NCBI GenBank assembly: GCA_003427395.1
Contig: BFEA01000076.1
Span: forward strand, 1,785,950 to 1,810,324
DNA: 24,375 nt
Source of the DNA: Chara braunii
Lineage: Eukaryota > Streptophyta > Charophyceae > Charales > Characeae
Direction of reading: 5' to 3'
The notes beneath the pieces are model-generated. The model saw only the letters and a list, made by a program, of their open reading frames with translations, was not told the origin of the DNA and ran no database searches. A program made the translations under genes and the position numbers. Positions 7,299 through 16,234 of the stretch are shown one piece after another (position 1 is the first letter of the stretch; every line of letters starts with the position of its first letter).

Positions 7299-10200
7299 TC
7301 AGGTAGGCAGTGAGAGAGACGTGTCTCAGAGAGGTCAACACGTGTAGGTGAGTCGCAGGGAGGGATGCGCGAACCTGAGAGGTGTTGTTGACATCAACTG
7401 TTGCCTCAGCGTTCGCACCTGATGCTTTTGAGCCTGCGGAAACCTATCGAGAGCGATCCGGAAGTCAACTTGAGGCCACAAAGAGATCAGCGTAGCTAGA
7501 TTGAGAAGCGTGAGAGCTTAGCTCGCGAAGGGTGTCTCAGGGGCCAGCGCGAACGGACGCGGGGCCAGAGTCATGAGGTGGTTACACGTTGGAGGCTAAC
7601 TACGCAGCATGTGTGTGAGCCGGCGAGAAGGTGGGAGAGTAAGACATTAATTTGGATGATGGAGAAAAAAAGTTACGACAAAGTGGAGGAGGTTGCTGTT
7701 GGCGTCAGCACGGGCATGTGTCCCACTGCTCTCTGCGCGTCTGACTATCCTCCGCCACTGGAGCAGAGATGGTCGGGGGCGAACGCTTAGCCTAGGCTCG
7801 TGGGTGATCGAGAACAAGATCAAAGAGGCTGGGCGGTGAGTAAAAGTACGGTTCCTTCTAGGCGCGCTTGAGCCCCAAGGTTGATGTCAATCCCTCGCTA
7901 TGATCTTCATCTGTGGCACTGCGAAGAGGAGGTAGAGAGGATAATGACTCGACTAATGACGATAAGTGTTTATAGGCGGTAGTGAGTGACGTGCACGGGA
8001 AACCTGTGAAGTGAGGCGTGCGAGTTCTTTGAGTGTGACTTGTCCTTGTGTTTGTTGGCAATCGCTCGTGGACACTCACACGCATGGGCCTGCTGTACTG
8101 GTTACGTCTCGTGACGGTGATTGCTGGGACTTGAAAACAGAGGCGGAGAGATCGATACTACTGGATGGAGTCATGCGGCAACGAAGCAACTAATAAGGGC
8201 TAGACGAGGACAAAACTGGGATGCGTATGAGATGCATAGGGGGGAGGGAAATCAAAGGCTCCCGTCAGTAATATGAGGGGAGAGTTCTATGAACTGTTGA
8301 TCTCTGCTGTCTCGTTATCCTCTTGGAACAAGATCGCTTTGCACTCTGTCTTTTTTTTAAGTGGCGCAATCTTAACTTGGAATTAATCTTGACACTCAAA
8401 GTTACCATCCCAAGCGTTTCTGTATTCTGCGATTGATTGCTACCAGCAGGTACTTTTACCCTTTAGTACTACCTTTTCTTTTTTTTCGACCGAGAGACGG
8501 GTGCTTGTTGAGCTGATGCAACTGTTTGCGCGACAAACGGACGTGATCCGACTACCATTATACCGTTCGATGGTGGTGACGCGAGTGCGGTCATTGCTTT
8601 ATTCTCTTGCTGATTTCTAAGGGGAGGACGAGAGAGGGTTTAAGGGATCGATGATCAAACCTTGTGGAAAGTTGGGAAATAATTGGAGGTCAAATAAAGA
8701 AGATTTTCGGTGGGCTACCATCTTGCCTTCGCCCAAGATCACTTTCTTAATTCACTTTGGAGTTATCTTCTCACGTGTGTTGACTATTAAGTGACTTCCG
8801 ACGTGATGTCAGTGCTCATTTGGTGTTCAGGATTACTTGGTTGATATTTGAGTTGTTCCTCTTCGTTTGGCCTTATCTTTTGAATGTAACCAAAAGTTAC
8901 CTTGCACTCTTCGCCAGAAGAAACGTCATAGGGAGAGACTGATGGTCGAGCCTGACAAGCTTCACGTCTGGTATCGAACTCTGGGGCCCGTCAAAGTGGT
9001 TCTAACCTGTCAGTCGGTGTATATTTTCCCCGCCGGAAGGTGTGAAGATCTCGTGCTTACCTGATGGGAAAGAAGCATGTGGTACTTAGGAAAGTTGCAT
9101 ACTTGCTCGCAAAGTTTTTGATTGATGGGGATTAGCATCGTTCTCTGATAACCAGACTGGTCATAAGAAAGATGTCGTCCATCAACACTAATCCTAAACC
9201 TTCCCGTAGTGGGTCGAAATTAAAGCCTCGTGAGAATTGAAGGCTCGGCTGATCCTATCCCAACGAACGCCAAAAGAGAATAATCATGAGTTACTGGACG
9301 AATACTGAATCCCGAAAAGCTCTGAGTGAATACTGAGCAAGCGTTTTAAGGGAGAGACTTAAAACGTGAGGTTGACGTGGGTCGGGTTCCACTCAAGACT
9401 AAGACCTGGCCTAAGTTAAGTTGCACCACGATTTCTCCTTCGTACAAAACCAAGGCCTTGAACTTATTTGATATCCATCCCTTTCCTTTTACGTGTTTAG
9501 TTAATTGCTGATAACCTCCATCTAACTAGTCTAATCTGTGCTGCAAAGTGTGTCTGGGTCCCATAGCACACAGTGGTACTTGGCTTTGGTTGCAGGCAGG
9601 GGCCGTACGAGCCCCTGATCATGGGATGTACAATTAAATTATGCGCTACACGAATGCCCTTGCTGTGTTCCAAATGTGAAAGAGAGTAAACACGTCTATA
9701 TTCAGAGTAATCTAGCAGACCCCGGCTCAACTGTGCATTCTTGTCTGCAGTGTTTAGCACGGGTAGGTCTTGCAACTGACCCCGCCGAGAAGCACACGAG
9801 CCTGTCCCGAGTCCGTGACTGTTGTTTCTCAAGGATTTAGTCTCATCTGAGTAAAAACTGCCCATTTTTGGCAACTACATACGAGTCTCGCCCACCAACT
9901 TATCAGATCCGAGTGATGAGCTCGCTTTCAGAGTTCTCGGAAAACTCACTTGAAGGGGGTCTATTGTGAGGACGGCTCCTTGTGGCTGATGGCTAGTGGC
10001 GGACTGCATGGGCAGATACACAGCTCGGCCTAAAAATTAATGGGGGATGACTCTGACAAGCACTTTCCACCCCTATTACTTCACTGGCGATCAATGCCCT
10101 GATCACCGTTTCACTAATGACATCTCGCATGTCACTCAGCCCGCCTACACAACATATGAGCTTGCAGGATAGACTTGTTATCCACAGTCATCTTGCTGTT

Positions 10201-10388
10201 CACGGAAAACTATACGAGAAACACGAAAGAGGATTTCGCCTCAAATGTTGATACCGTGACAGGGAATCACAGTCTAAAAGAATCCCCAATCATACTCCTG
10301 AGGGTAACAGAGTAGGCGGTACCGAAACTCCCCTGCATTATTCGACTAGGCCAAGAGTTAGCGACGAGTCAGGTATGAAGAGGTAATC
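7299..10388. other. About 3.1 kb with no supportable gene
   Basis: I translated and scanned this stretch without finding a recognisable protein, RNA gene or clear repeat. The longest open frame is on the minus strand (9497-9874, 125 codons), with featureless translation. A 65-codon frame at 8867-9064 is similar. The sequence is of mixed composition with many stops in all frames, as expected of old degraded repeats or spacer. Confidence 0.45.
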
Positions 10389-10643
10389 ATGGGAGACGAG
10401 GATAATGTGAGAATGACATGTGCTCTCAGTTGGGACAGAAGGGACGGTTCGGAAGAAAAGGCAGTCCAGGATGCTCAACTCTTCCTCGATCTAATGAGAG
10501 CGAGTGCACTGGATCTGGCAAAGGGTCAGAAGCAAATCACGTCCACTTTCTATTTCTACGGGTTAGATAGGCAGCTGCATAGCACCCTTTCCTTCAGCGA
10601 GACTATTGATCAGGCGAGAAAGACTGTCAACGGTCAACAATGA
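10389..10643 (+). CDS. Beta-family small protein, copy 1 (84 aa)
   Basis: ATG-initiated frame paralogous to the frames at 14403 and 14697. The shared core is seen here as LFLDLMRASALDLAKGQKQI (residues 31-50), matching PLFDQMRDSALRVVTGQTEI in copy 2. A strand-like segment (TSTFYFYG) and a charged tail ending QARKTVNGQ follow, which aligns with LAKRINNG in copy 2. Predicted shape: strand, helix, strand, helix. No known family is recognised. It lies upstream of the PBS, so it may be a remnant of another copy of the same kind of element. Its codons are less A/T-rich than those of copies 2 and 3. Confidence 0.6.
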   Translation: MGDEDNVRMTCALSWDRRDGSEEKAVQDAQLFLDLMRASALDLAKGQKQITSTFYFYGLDRQLHSTLSFSETIDQARKTVNGQQ

Positions 10644-10744
10644 GAATGAGAGGGAACATCTCGTAAACAACATGCAGAAGATAGCAGGGAGGACAAATTT
10701 AGTGGGAAAAATTCTCGAGGACTTGCCAGCATGTTTAATCAGTA

Positions 10745-11010
10745 AGCGACACACGACTCTTGGTGTTCAGTCATGTTATCAGTCAACATTGCTCCGTGTA
10801 GTCATCAGTAATCTGTGCTCAGCGCCGTCACCAGTGGCTTGCGTCCAACACTGTTTTTCAGTAGCCTATGCTCAGAACTGTTGTCGGGCGACCAATACTC
10901 GACGTTGTTGTCAAGTGAGCAGCACTCCGTGTTGCTATCAGGTGGGCAATGATCGATCAGCATACTGTCAGTGTTCGATCAGTATTCCACCACTACTCAG
11001 ACACTGTCTA
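10745..11010. repeat. Degenerate minisatellite, period about 26 bp
   Basis: Roughly eight to ten diverged units ending in CATCAG, CACCAG, TTTCAG, GTCAAG or CTATCAG, with an inner TGCTC or CACTC motif (for example CAACATTGCTCCGTG and GAGCAGCACTCCGTG). A Cys-rich open frame of 170 codons (10606-11118) runs over it. Because 26 is not a multiple of three and the peptide follows the repeat, I treat that frame as a by-product. Confidence 0.6.
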
Positions 11011-11167
11011 GTCAATGATCAGACAGAGTATAATCACTTGCTCGACCAGTATTCTATCAGTATCTCAGATGTCAGACGCCAGCTAGCAAACAACAAGTTG
11101 CATCCAGTCTTTAAGTGACCATTGTATAGTGACTTTCAACTCCAGCAGATCTCATGCAACCTTCACC

Positions 11168-11311
11168 CAGCAGTACTCAGTTTCAGTCAACAAAATCTCA
11201 ACAGTACTCAGTTTTAGTCAGCAAAATCTCAGCAGTACTCAGTTTCAGTCAGCAAAATCTCAGCAGTACTCAGTTTCAGTCAGCAAAATCTCAGCAACAC
11301 TCAGTTCTCAA
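11168..11311. repeat. 31-bp tandem repeat, about 4.6 copies
   Basis: CAGTACTCAG-type starts lie at 11171, 11202, 11233 and 11264, with a variant CAACACTCAG at 11295, an exact period of 31 bp. The unit is CAGCAGTACTCAGTTTCAGT followed by CAGCAAAATCT. The middle copies are nearly identical, so the expansion is recent. Because 31 is not a multiple of three, all three frames carry the same Gln/Ser-rich peptide in turn, which explains two overlapping short open frames here. Confidence 0.95.
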
Positions 11312-11369
11312 TCAGAATCAACCAGAAGTGTTCCCTACTTGAACTTTTGAACTTCTCAGCATTCACCAC

Positions 11370-11921
11370 ATGAGTACAGTACAAATTTCCTCAGTCTGCG
11401 AGTCTGTTTTGATCAGTCTCAACAGAATCTCTTCCAAGGATGTCTTTCAGTATCGGTATGGAAGTGCAACCGGTATTAAACAGGAGGACCTATCCATCTA
11501 TGTGGTTCACACCGTGTTCGCTGAAGGTACCACTCACGACCTGAGACCCTATGTGAAGAGAGGAAGAAAGACCCATGAGCACTTTGACTCGGTCTGGACT
11601 GCGGCGGTCAGGTACCTTGAGGAGAGAGAGAGGGAGCTAGATGAGAGCGGTACCAAACTGATCCGCAACTTTGGGCCGAAACTCTACACCAACTATCCCA
11701 AGCCTCCGGTACCTTTCACCCTCACAGACGGCTCTTACTGGGGCGACCTGATTGATCTGGCAAAGAGGTATATTTCGCCTGCGGTGATCGATTACGAGGC
11801 ACTGACAGAGCCCTCAAAGTTTCCACATCTCAGACGAGGGATTTTTTCCAGACCCTATCTGCCTACATTATGGGAAGAGTTTTGTTCCATGATTAACTTC
11901 CGGGTCATGTACCTTGGATGA
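11370..11921 (+). CDS. Alpha-family protein, copy 1 (183 aa), apparently intact
   Basis: First and best preserved of a paralogous set (others start at 12854, 13251, 13631 and 13850). Shared landmarks in order: FQYRY (residues 26-30), strand-like IYVVHTVF, the hallmark HDLRPYV (56-62), a helix around W76 with Glu/Arg-rich LEERERELDE, a Pro-rich linker (PKPPVP, 110-115), and a final Trp (W124) before DLIDLAKRY. An extension of about 55 residues follows. Third codon positions favour G/C, unlike the AT-ending codons of the downstream copies. I recognise no family. The arrangement suggests a small all-beta domain followed by helices, which is inference. It lies upstream of the PBS and so outside the internal region of the element that follows. 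Confidence 0.65.
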   Translation: MSTVQISSVCESVLISLNRISSKDVFQYRYGSATGIKQEDLSIYVVHTVFAEGTTHDLRPYVKRGRKTHEHFDSVWTAAVRYLEERERELDESGTKLIRNFGPKLYTNYPKPPVPFTLTDGSYWGDLIDLAKRYISPAVIDYEALTEPSKFPHLRRGIFSRPYLPTLWEEFCSMINFRVMYLG

Positions 11922-12516
11922 AAGTGTTCAGAACTTGCTGGCTACAGGTGGCTCTACATACAGAGACCACAACGTCATGGAGTACTGAGACATGGCAAGA
12001 AGCCCAAACGACAGACAGCGAAATGAGAGATTGAGTGTGAAGTTCAGAGGGAAGAGTGAGGATTTTGGATTGGTGCTGGCCATGCTCTCTTCCACTTGTA
12101 CTTTCTGAGACAATTATGAGTTCTCATTCCTGCCTTGTTCATTTGACTTTGTCATTGCTCGAGTCAGTCGGTCTTGCTCCTTGCATTGTTTTTACCTGAT
12201 GATTGCTTTCGTGGATGATTCTGTCACAAGTTCTCAAAATCAGATTGACATAATCGATGCATGCATAGCACTCCCCTATTTTATGATTATTATTTGCATG
12301 ATTCTCTGCTGTTCCGAATCAAAATATAAGATTCCTAAGACCGGGGACCGACGAAGACCGTAATTGAAGGGTCTCGCTCGAAGCCGGACGTACACAACAG
12401 GAAGGGATTTGCATTAGTTAATTTATTTATTTATTGCAATCAACAACAAAATCCTGCGTGACAGCCTGTTGGCTTCCCGTTCGTCCGAAGGGGCCCGACT
12501 GGGAAAAAGTGCGACA
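11922..12516 (+). other. Probable 5' LTR (3' part) of the Ty3/gypsy element; 5' boundary not found
   Basis: The PBS begins at 12521, so by the usual layout the 5' LTR should end a few bases before it; a CA at 12515-12516 suits an LTR end. The sequence upstream is non-coding and AT-rich, with a TATA-like ATATAAG at 12324-12330 and a (TTTA)n run at 12420-12436. I could not find the 5' TG boundary or a matching 3' LTR after integrase within the window, so extent and identity are inferred from the PBS alone. Confidence 0.5.
12324..12330 (+). promoter_or_regulatory. TATA-like box in presumed LTR
   Basis: ATATAAG about 190 bases upstream of the presumed LTR end. Position is compatible with an LTR promoter. 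Sequence match only. Confidence 0.35.
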
Positions 12517-12520
12517 AAAA

Positions 12521-12538
12521 TGGCGCCGTTGCCGGGGA
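12521..12538 (+). other. Primer binding site, complementary to tRNA-Asp 3' end
   Basis: TGGCGCCGTTGCCGGGGA is complementary over 18 bases to the 3' end of plant cytosolic tRNA-Asp (…CGGCAACGGCGCCA). This is an established primer for several plant Ty3/gypsy groups (Athila/Tat type). It fixes the start of the internal region of the element. Gag does not begin until 15025, leaving an unusually long 2.5 kb of small open frames in between. Confidence 0.85.
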
Positions 12539-12558
12539 CATGAAAAATTTTCGTGTCC
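12536..12558 (+). other. 10-bp hairpin overlapping the PBS end
   Basis: GGACATGAAA-AAT-TTTCGTGTCC pairs throughout, with one T-G wobble. The first three bases are the last three of the PBS. In LTR retroelements leader hairpins next to the PBS can take part in packaging, dimerisation or primer annealing. That role here is inference. Confidence 0.65.
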
Positions 12559-12853
12559 GGAACAAGCCTGGGTCGACAAACAACTTTGAGCTTTGATTAG
12601 GCCTTGATAACTGTTGACAATTGCATAATTTTTCAGACTGATTTCGCAATCTTTTCTTGAGTCATTATTCTCTTGAAAAGCCTAATTGCTAACTGAGTTC
12701 TATCTTTCTTGTGTGAGGTACCACACTGGATCGGAGAAGAAGATTGGTATTATTATTGGAGGCTTGATCTCAGATATGCCTCATGAGCCTATGATGTCCT
12801 TGGAACACTGAGAAGGGAAAGAAAGAATCAAGAGCTCGGAGACTTCATCAAGA

Positions 12854-13267
12854 ATGCTAACTTCTGAAGCATTGAAAGAACGCTCGAAAGTAACTATCAA
12901 AGGGATATTCCCCTATCAATATGAGCATTGTTGGGTCTGCCGTTCTGGCAATTCGTCCATCAGCGTAGTGTTGGCTCGCTTCTTGGAGGGAAATATCTAT
13001 GATATTCGTCCTTATGTCAAGAAGGAAGACTGCGACGAAGGTGAAACCTATAACTCGCTATGGGAAATTGCGATCCAATCTCTTTATGATGAGAAAGCGG
13101 ACCTAATCAAGCAAAAGAAGAGAGTGGAATGGGGTGTAATGCCAGTAACGTATCAGACTGTTCCGATCCTTCCTATACCTGACAGCTATTGTGATGGGAC
13201 TAACTGGTTGCCAATTATTAGCATAGTACTGACCTGGGATAAAAAAATTGATGGTCATGAGAACTAA
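12854..13267 (+). CDS. Alpha-family protein, copy 2 (137 aa)
   Basis: First open frame after the PBS. Landmarks shared with copy 1: FPYQYEH (residues 19-25), YDIRPYV (49-55), a helix with W70 and a charged run, PILPIPD (104-110), and the terminal Trp (W118) followed by a hydrophobic helix. The starting Met lies about 18 residues before the FPY motif, similar in the other copies, which supports it as a true start. Its end overlaps the start of copy 3 by 17 bases. No function recognised. Confidence 0.65.
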   Translation: MLTSEALKERSKVTIKGIFPYQYEHCWVCRSGNSSISVVLARFLEGNIYDIRPYVKKEDCDEGETYNSLWEIAIQSLYDEKADLIKQKKRVEWGVMPVTYQTVPILPIPDSYCDGTNWLPIISIVLTWDKKIDGHEN

Positions 13268-13634
13268 GAGAGAGGTGTTTCCATATGAGGTTATCAAATA
13301 TGAGATGGTCGAGAGCGGATGGGAGCAGGAACGATTATATGTACTGACGTTCTATTTCACAGACCTGGATGTGTATGATGTGAGAATCTATGTCCCAAAG
13401 GAAAGAAGTACTGAAGTAGTATATGGGAGATGCTGTGGATTTGCTGAAGAGGTAGTACTGAAAGAGAAAGAGAGATTTGAGAGGGAAAATATGAATTTCA
13501 CCGGATCGCCTCGATTTACTGTCTTTGAGGGATGTCCACCTCCTCCCTTGCCCGATATAAATTTGTCAAGAGAGAATTGGTATGCGATAGTTGAGTTCGC
13601 TCTGAAAGTGAAACGAGATCAAAGAGTCAAATGA
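13251..13634 (+). CDS. Alpha-family protein, copy 3 (127 aa)
   Basis: I start it at ATG 13251 (a second ATG is at 13257). Landmarks: FPYEVIKYE (residues 10-18), YDVRIYV (42-48), a Glu/Lys-rich helix (EEVVLKEKERFERE), CPPPPLPD (95-102), and NW (109-110) before a helix. It lies in a different frame from copy 2 and overlaps its end. Its stop is within ATGA, where the ATG at 13631 opens copy 4. Function unknown. Confidence 0.65.
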   Translation: MVMRTKREVFPYEVIKYEMVESGWEQERLYVLTFYFTDLDVYDVRIYVPKERSTEVVYGRCCGFAEEVVLKEKERFERENMNFTGSPRFTVFEGCPPPPLPDINLSRENWYAIVEFALKVKRDQRVK

Positions 13635-13889
13635 GCCGACGCTATGTACCCTCAAGAGAGAAACCCTGGCTTAGACTGATAAGAGTCCATGAAGGGTTGA
13701 GTAAGGATGAATGATAAAAGAAGATTAGAGCGAGAGGGAGGGAGTTTCTCCTTGAGTACCTATGTCAGACCTTTCGTTGGAATACCATCTCCACCTGTTG
13801 AAGGACATACATTCTCAAGACATAACTGGTCAGCCTTGATAGACCTCGTATGGAAGATGAAGAAGGCTCAAAAGGAACATTCTCAATAG
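13631..13889 (+). pseudogene. Alpha-family copy 4, N-terminally truncated and frameshifted
   Basis: It begins at the ATGA overlap with copy 3, immediately with SRRYVPSRE, which aligns with the DVRIYVPKER region of copy 3, so the first half of the domain is missing. After a frame change near 13700-13712 it continues in the frame opened by ATG 13707: Glu/Arg-rich, then YVRPFVGIPSPPVE, then RHNWSALIDLVWKMKKA, matching the Pro-rich and Trp landmarks. The join looks like an unequal tandem duplication inside the array. Confidence 0.6.
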
Positions 13890-14380
13890 CGAGGATAACC
13901 ACAGTAAGAGGAAGACTTTATGAGGTGATAGGCTTTTATAATCCCTTTGTGATCTTGAGATGTGAGACTTGTGTGAAAGGGCCCATAATTTTTCACATTC
14001 CAGTGGTCAAATTCCTGAATACTGGCAGTCTGGACGTAAGAATTTATGTATCAGCAAGCCTAGAAAAGGAAAATGATTACTTGAAGTGTCGGACTGGTGC
14101 TTATATTAGTCTCATAAGAACCAAAGAGTGGCTTGAGAAGTTAAAGAGAAAGGTAACCTGGGGCAAAGGAGTAAGACAATTTGATAGGCTCCCTAACCTT
14201 TTAACTACTAATGACTTTGACGATAGAAGAGATTGGATGTCTCTTCTAGAAGCTATTGCCATCGTTGGTAAGGCGAGAGAGAGTGATTTGACAGTAGTGT
14301 TAAATTCTCTACTCCTGGATAATTTCGAGCAGCTGTTCGAGGTCCCAGATCAGGTCTCTTCTGATATTTGTCTCTTCTGA
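13850..14380 (+). CDS. Alpha-family protein, copy 5 (176 aa)
   Basis: The start overlaps the end of copy 4 in another frame. Landmarks: RLYEVIGFY (residues 22-30, compare YEVIKYE in copy 3), LDVRIYV (61-67), W94 in a Lys-rich helix, RLPNLL (113-118) and W129 before a helix. It has a C-terminal extension of about 45 residues, like copy 1. The first dozen residues are the same DNA as copy 4's tail in another frame, so the true start may be later. Confidence 0.55.
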   Translation: MEDEEGSKGTFSIARITTVRGRLYEVIGFYNPFVILRCETCVKGPIIFHIPVVKFLNTGSLDVRIYVSASLEKENDYLKCRTGAYISLIRTKEWLEKLKRKVTWGKGVRQFDRLPNLLTTNDFDDRRDWMSLLEAIAIVGKARESDLTVVLNSLLLDNFEQLFEVPDQVSSDICLF

Positions 14381-14402
14381 TGATAATCATGATGATCAAG
14401 AA

Positions 14403-14693
14403 ATGCCTGGCCCTGTTGAGCAACTAACATTTGGGGTTGTACAGGAAGGAAGAATAGTTAAGGCAGAAGGGACTCTTCGTATCTCTAACAGAAACCTCTC
14501 TACCTTGGCTGAGCTTGAAGTCTTGCAACCACTGTTTGATCAGATGAGAGATTCTGCCCTGAGAGTCGTCACTGGCCAGACTGAGATTAGTTATCTACTA
14601 AAGGTGGTGAAAATGGAAACTACTGAGAGAATATCATATCACACTTCTAGGGAACGAGTCTCTCTTGCCAAAAGGATCAACAACGGGTTGTAA
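14403..14693 (+). CDS. Beta-family small protein, copy 2 (96 aa)
   Basis: ATG-initiated, 22 bases after alpha copy 5. Core PLFDQMRDSALRVVTGQTEI (residues 43-62), strand YLLKVVKM, and tail RERVSLAKRINNG. It aligns along its length with the frames at 10389 and 14697. Not recognised as any known domain. It ends three bases before the next copy. Confidence 0.6.
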   Translation: MPGPVEQLTFGVVQEGRIVKAEGTLRISNRNLSTLAELEVLQPLFDQMRDSALRVVTGQTEISYLLKVVKMETTERISYHTSRERVSLAKRINNGL

Positions 14694-14696
14694 GCA

Positions 14697-14963
14697 ATGC
14701 AATTTGATTATGAGATTATAGACTTGACTCAATATTTTATGATTCGGGGTACTGTAAAAGGGTATAATAGAAGACTGAGTAGGGACGATGAAAGAGAGTT
14801 GATTGAAGATTACATTGGAAGGCTGAGAAGGATTGCCTTGCCTTTGATCACTACCCAGTCTATCATTGCATATACTCTTTGTGTACAAAATTCTCAAGGG
14901 GTAGAGCAAACAAGAGAAGAGAGGAACGAGCCTGTATCCCTTGTGAGGAGAGTAAGATATTGA
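14697..14963 (+). CDS. Beta-family small protein, copy 3 (88 aa)
   Basis: Follows copy 2 after three bases. Core GRLRRIALPLITTQSIIAYT (residues 41-60) and tail NEPVSLVRRVRY, collinear with the tail of copy 2 (RERVSLAKRI). It is more diverged than copies 1 and 2 from each other. The ATG for gag is 62 bases after its stop. Function unknown. Confidence 0.55.
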   Translation: MQFDYEIIDLTQYFMIRGTVKGYNRRLSRDDERELIEDYIGRLRRIALPLITTQSIIAYTLCVQNSQGVEQTREERNEPVSLVRRVRY

Positions 14964-15024
14964 AAAGTAAGAAAAAAGAGGACAAAAGTGACAGAAAGAG
15001 AGGAAAGAGTATTCGGAAAAGTCT

Positions 15025-15525
15025 ATGGTCAAGATGGCAGGTTGTTCAAGACCTAGCTCATCTGCAGGGACCAACGAAGAGGCCTTGGTTGGGATTATAC
15101 GGGAACTGGTCGAGAGGGTCGACACAATCAAGGGAGGGTCAGATATTGCAAGAGCGAAGAGGCCAGATCAGAGAATCCCATGTTTCAGAGGGCCTCAAGT
15201 GAATGATTTTTTGGATGAGTATGAACTATTTGGACTCAGTTATGGCTGGACAGACAAGCAACGATTTAAGCACCTTCTATCCTACTGTGACACTGACTCG
15301 AGGTTGGCTGTTCAGGAATTGATGGAAGGGGCCACTACATGGGAACAGGTCAAAGAGAGAATGAAAAAGAAATTTGAGAAAGACTCAGTTTCAACTACAA
15401 CCAAGGATTTACTCAACATCAAAAGAGCTAAGTATGACACTTCAATGTCTTCCTTCATACCTTCATCCGAACAGCAAGAAAAATTCCATATTTGGACGAA
15501 GCTCACAGATGGCATATATTTTTGA
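15025..15525 (+). pseudogene. gag: Gag, N-terminal and capsid-like part
   Basis: Starts at ATG 15025 (alternative at 15034). A Ser-rich N-terminus is followed by a helical segment and the capsid-like region: CFRGPQVNDFLDEYELFG, a DKQRFKHLLSY segment, then WEQVKERMKKKFEKD, typical of Ty3/gypsy retrotransposon gag. Near 15440-15490 the coding sense moves to another frame (continuing at about 15485), so the last residues of this frame are out-of-frame sequence. This would be the structural protein of the particle. Confidence 0.8.
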
Positions 15526-15606
15526 CAAATTTTACTGACACTGAAAGGCAGGCAGTTCTTAATCAAGCTCAGCACTCTTTGAAGAATCTCCCTTCTTACC
15601 ATAGCC

Positions 15607-15644
<38 letters not shown>

Positions 15645-16232
15645 GCTCTTCACTTTCAGCTTGCTTCTTTCGTTTGCCATCCACAACATGGTTTGCAGGC
15701 ATTGCAGGCATATTATTGTGGTGAAGGGGGTCACACTACCACCTATTGTAGACCTCTTGATGAGGATGTAAGGAGTGGGGTGGCAAAAAAAGATGCAATG
15801 GGTCATGTCTGTGATAGCTCATGGAACAAGTTCGACCCCAGACATCCAGGAGGTATGAGACTTCTTGCTCTTAAACATGATGAAAAGATGAAGGCGAAGA
15901 AAAAGAGAAAGGCTAACATGAATGTTCATTTTTTCATTAATGAGTTGCCTAATGAACTACTACTAGAAACAAGTGACCCTTATACCATGACTGAGCTGTC
16001 TTTGGAATCCTTAGCATTGACAGAGGATGTGTCCGACGAGGCTTCTACAAGTGAGCCTCCATTGGAAGAGAATCCTACTTCTCAGAACCCTTATGAATTA
16101 GTAGAATCTCCTTCTAATGAAATGGTTAGCTTTCTGGTCAACATGATGTCGTTTGATGGAGACCTACCTCCAGAACTCGTCATGGAACCCAGTGTCGTGC
16201 TAGGTGAAGTGAGAACCTTCAAGCACGCTTGA
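15486..16232 (+). pseudogene. gag: Gag C-terminal part with His tract and degenerate zinc knuckle
   Basis: Continuation of gag in another frame. After LTNFTDTERQAVLNQ comes twelve consecutive His from a (CAT)12 tract (15609-15644), then a nucleocapsid knuckle: Cys at 15717, His at 15732 and Cys at 15747, spaced C-x4-H-x4-C, but the first Cys three codons before is Ala. Downstream are a Lys-rich segment (KMKAKKKRKA) and an acidic, Ser/Glu-rich linker to the protease. There is no ATG in a convincing place, so this is not an independent gene. Confidence 0.75.
15609..15644 (+). repeat. (CAT)12 microsatellite coding poly-His
   Basis: Twelve uninterrupted CAT triplets inside gag, in frame as His12, between the capsid-like part and the zinc knuckle. 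The perfect repeat suggests recent slippage. Confidence 0.98.
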
Positions 16233-16234
16233 CG

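Noticed and set aside
9497-9874. 125-codon minus-strand open frame
   Set aside because: The translation has no domain-like pattern and nothing nearby supports a gene.
10606-11118. Cys-rich 170-residue open frame, possibly a secreted peptide
   Set aside because: It starts inside the end of beta1 in another frame, has no signal peptide, and its Cys pattern follows the 26-bp minisatellite.
11129-11350. Gln/Ser-rich open frames in two frames
   Set aside because: Both are translations of the 31-bp tandem repeat; a period not divisible by three makes every frame show the same peptide in turn.
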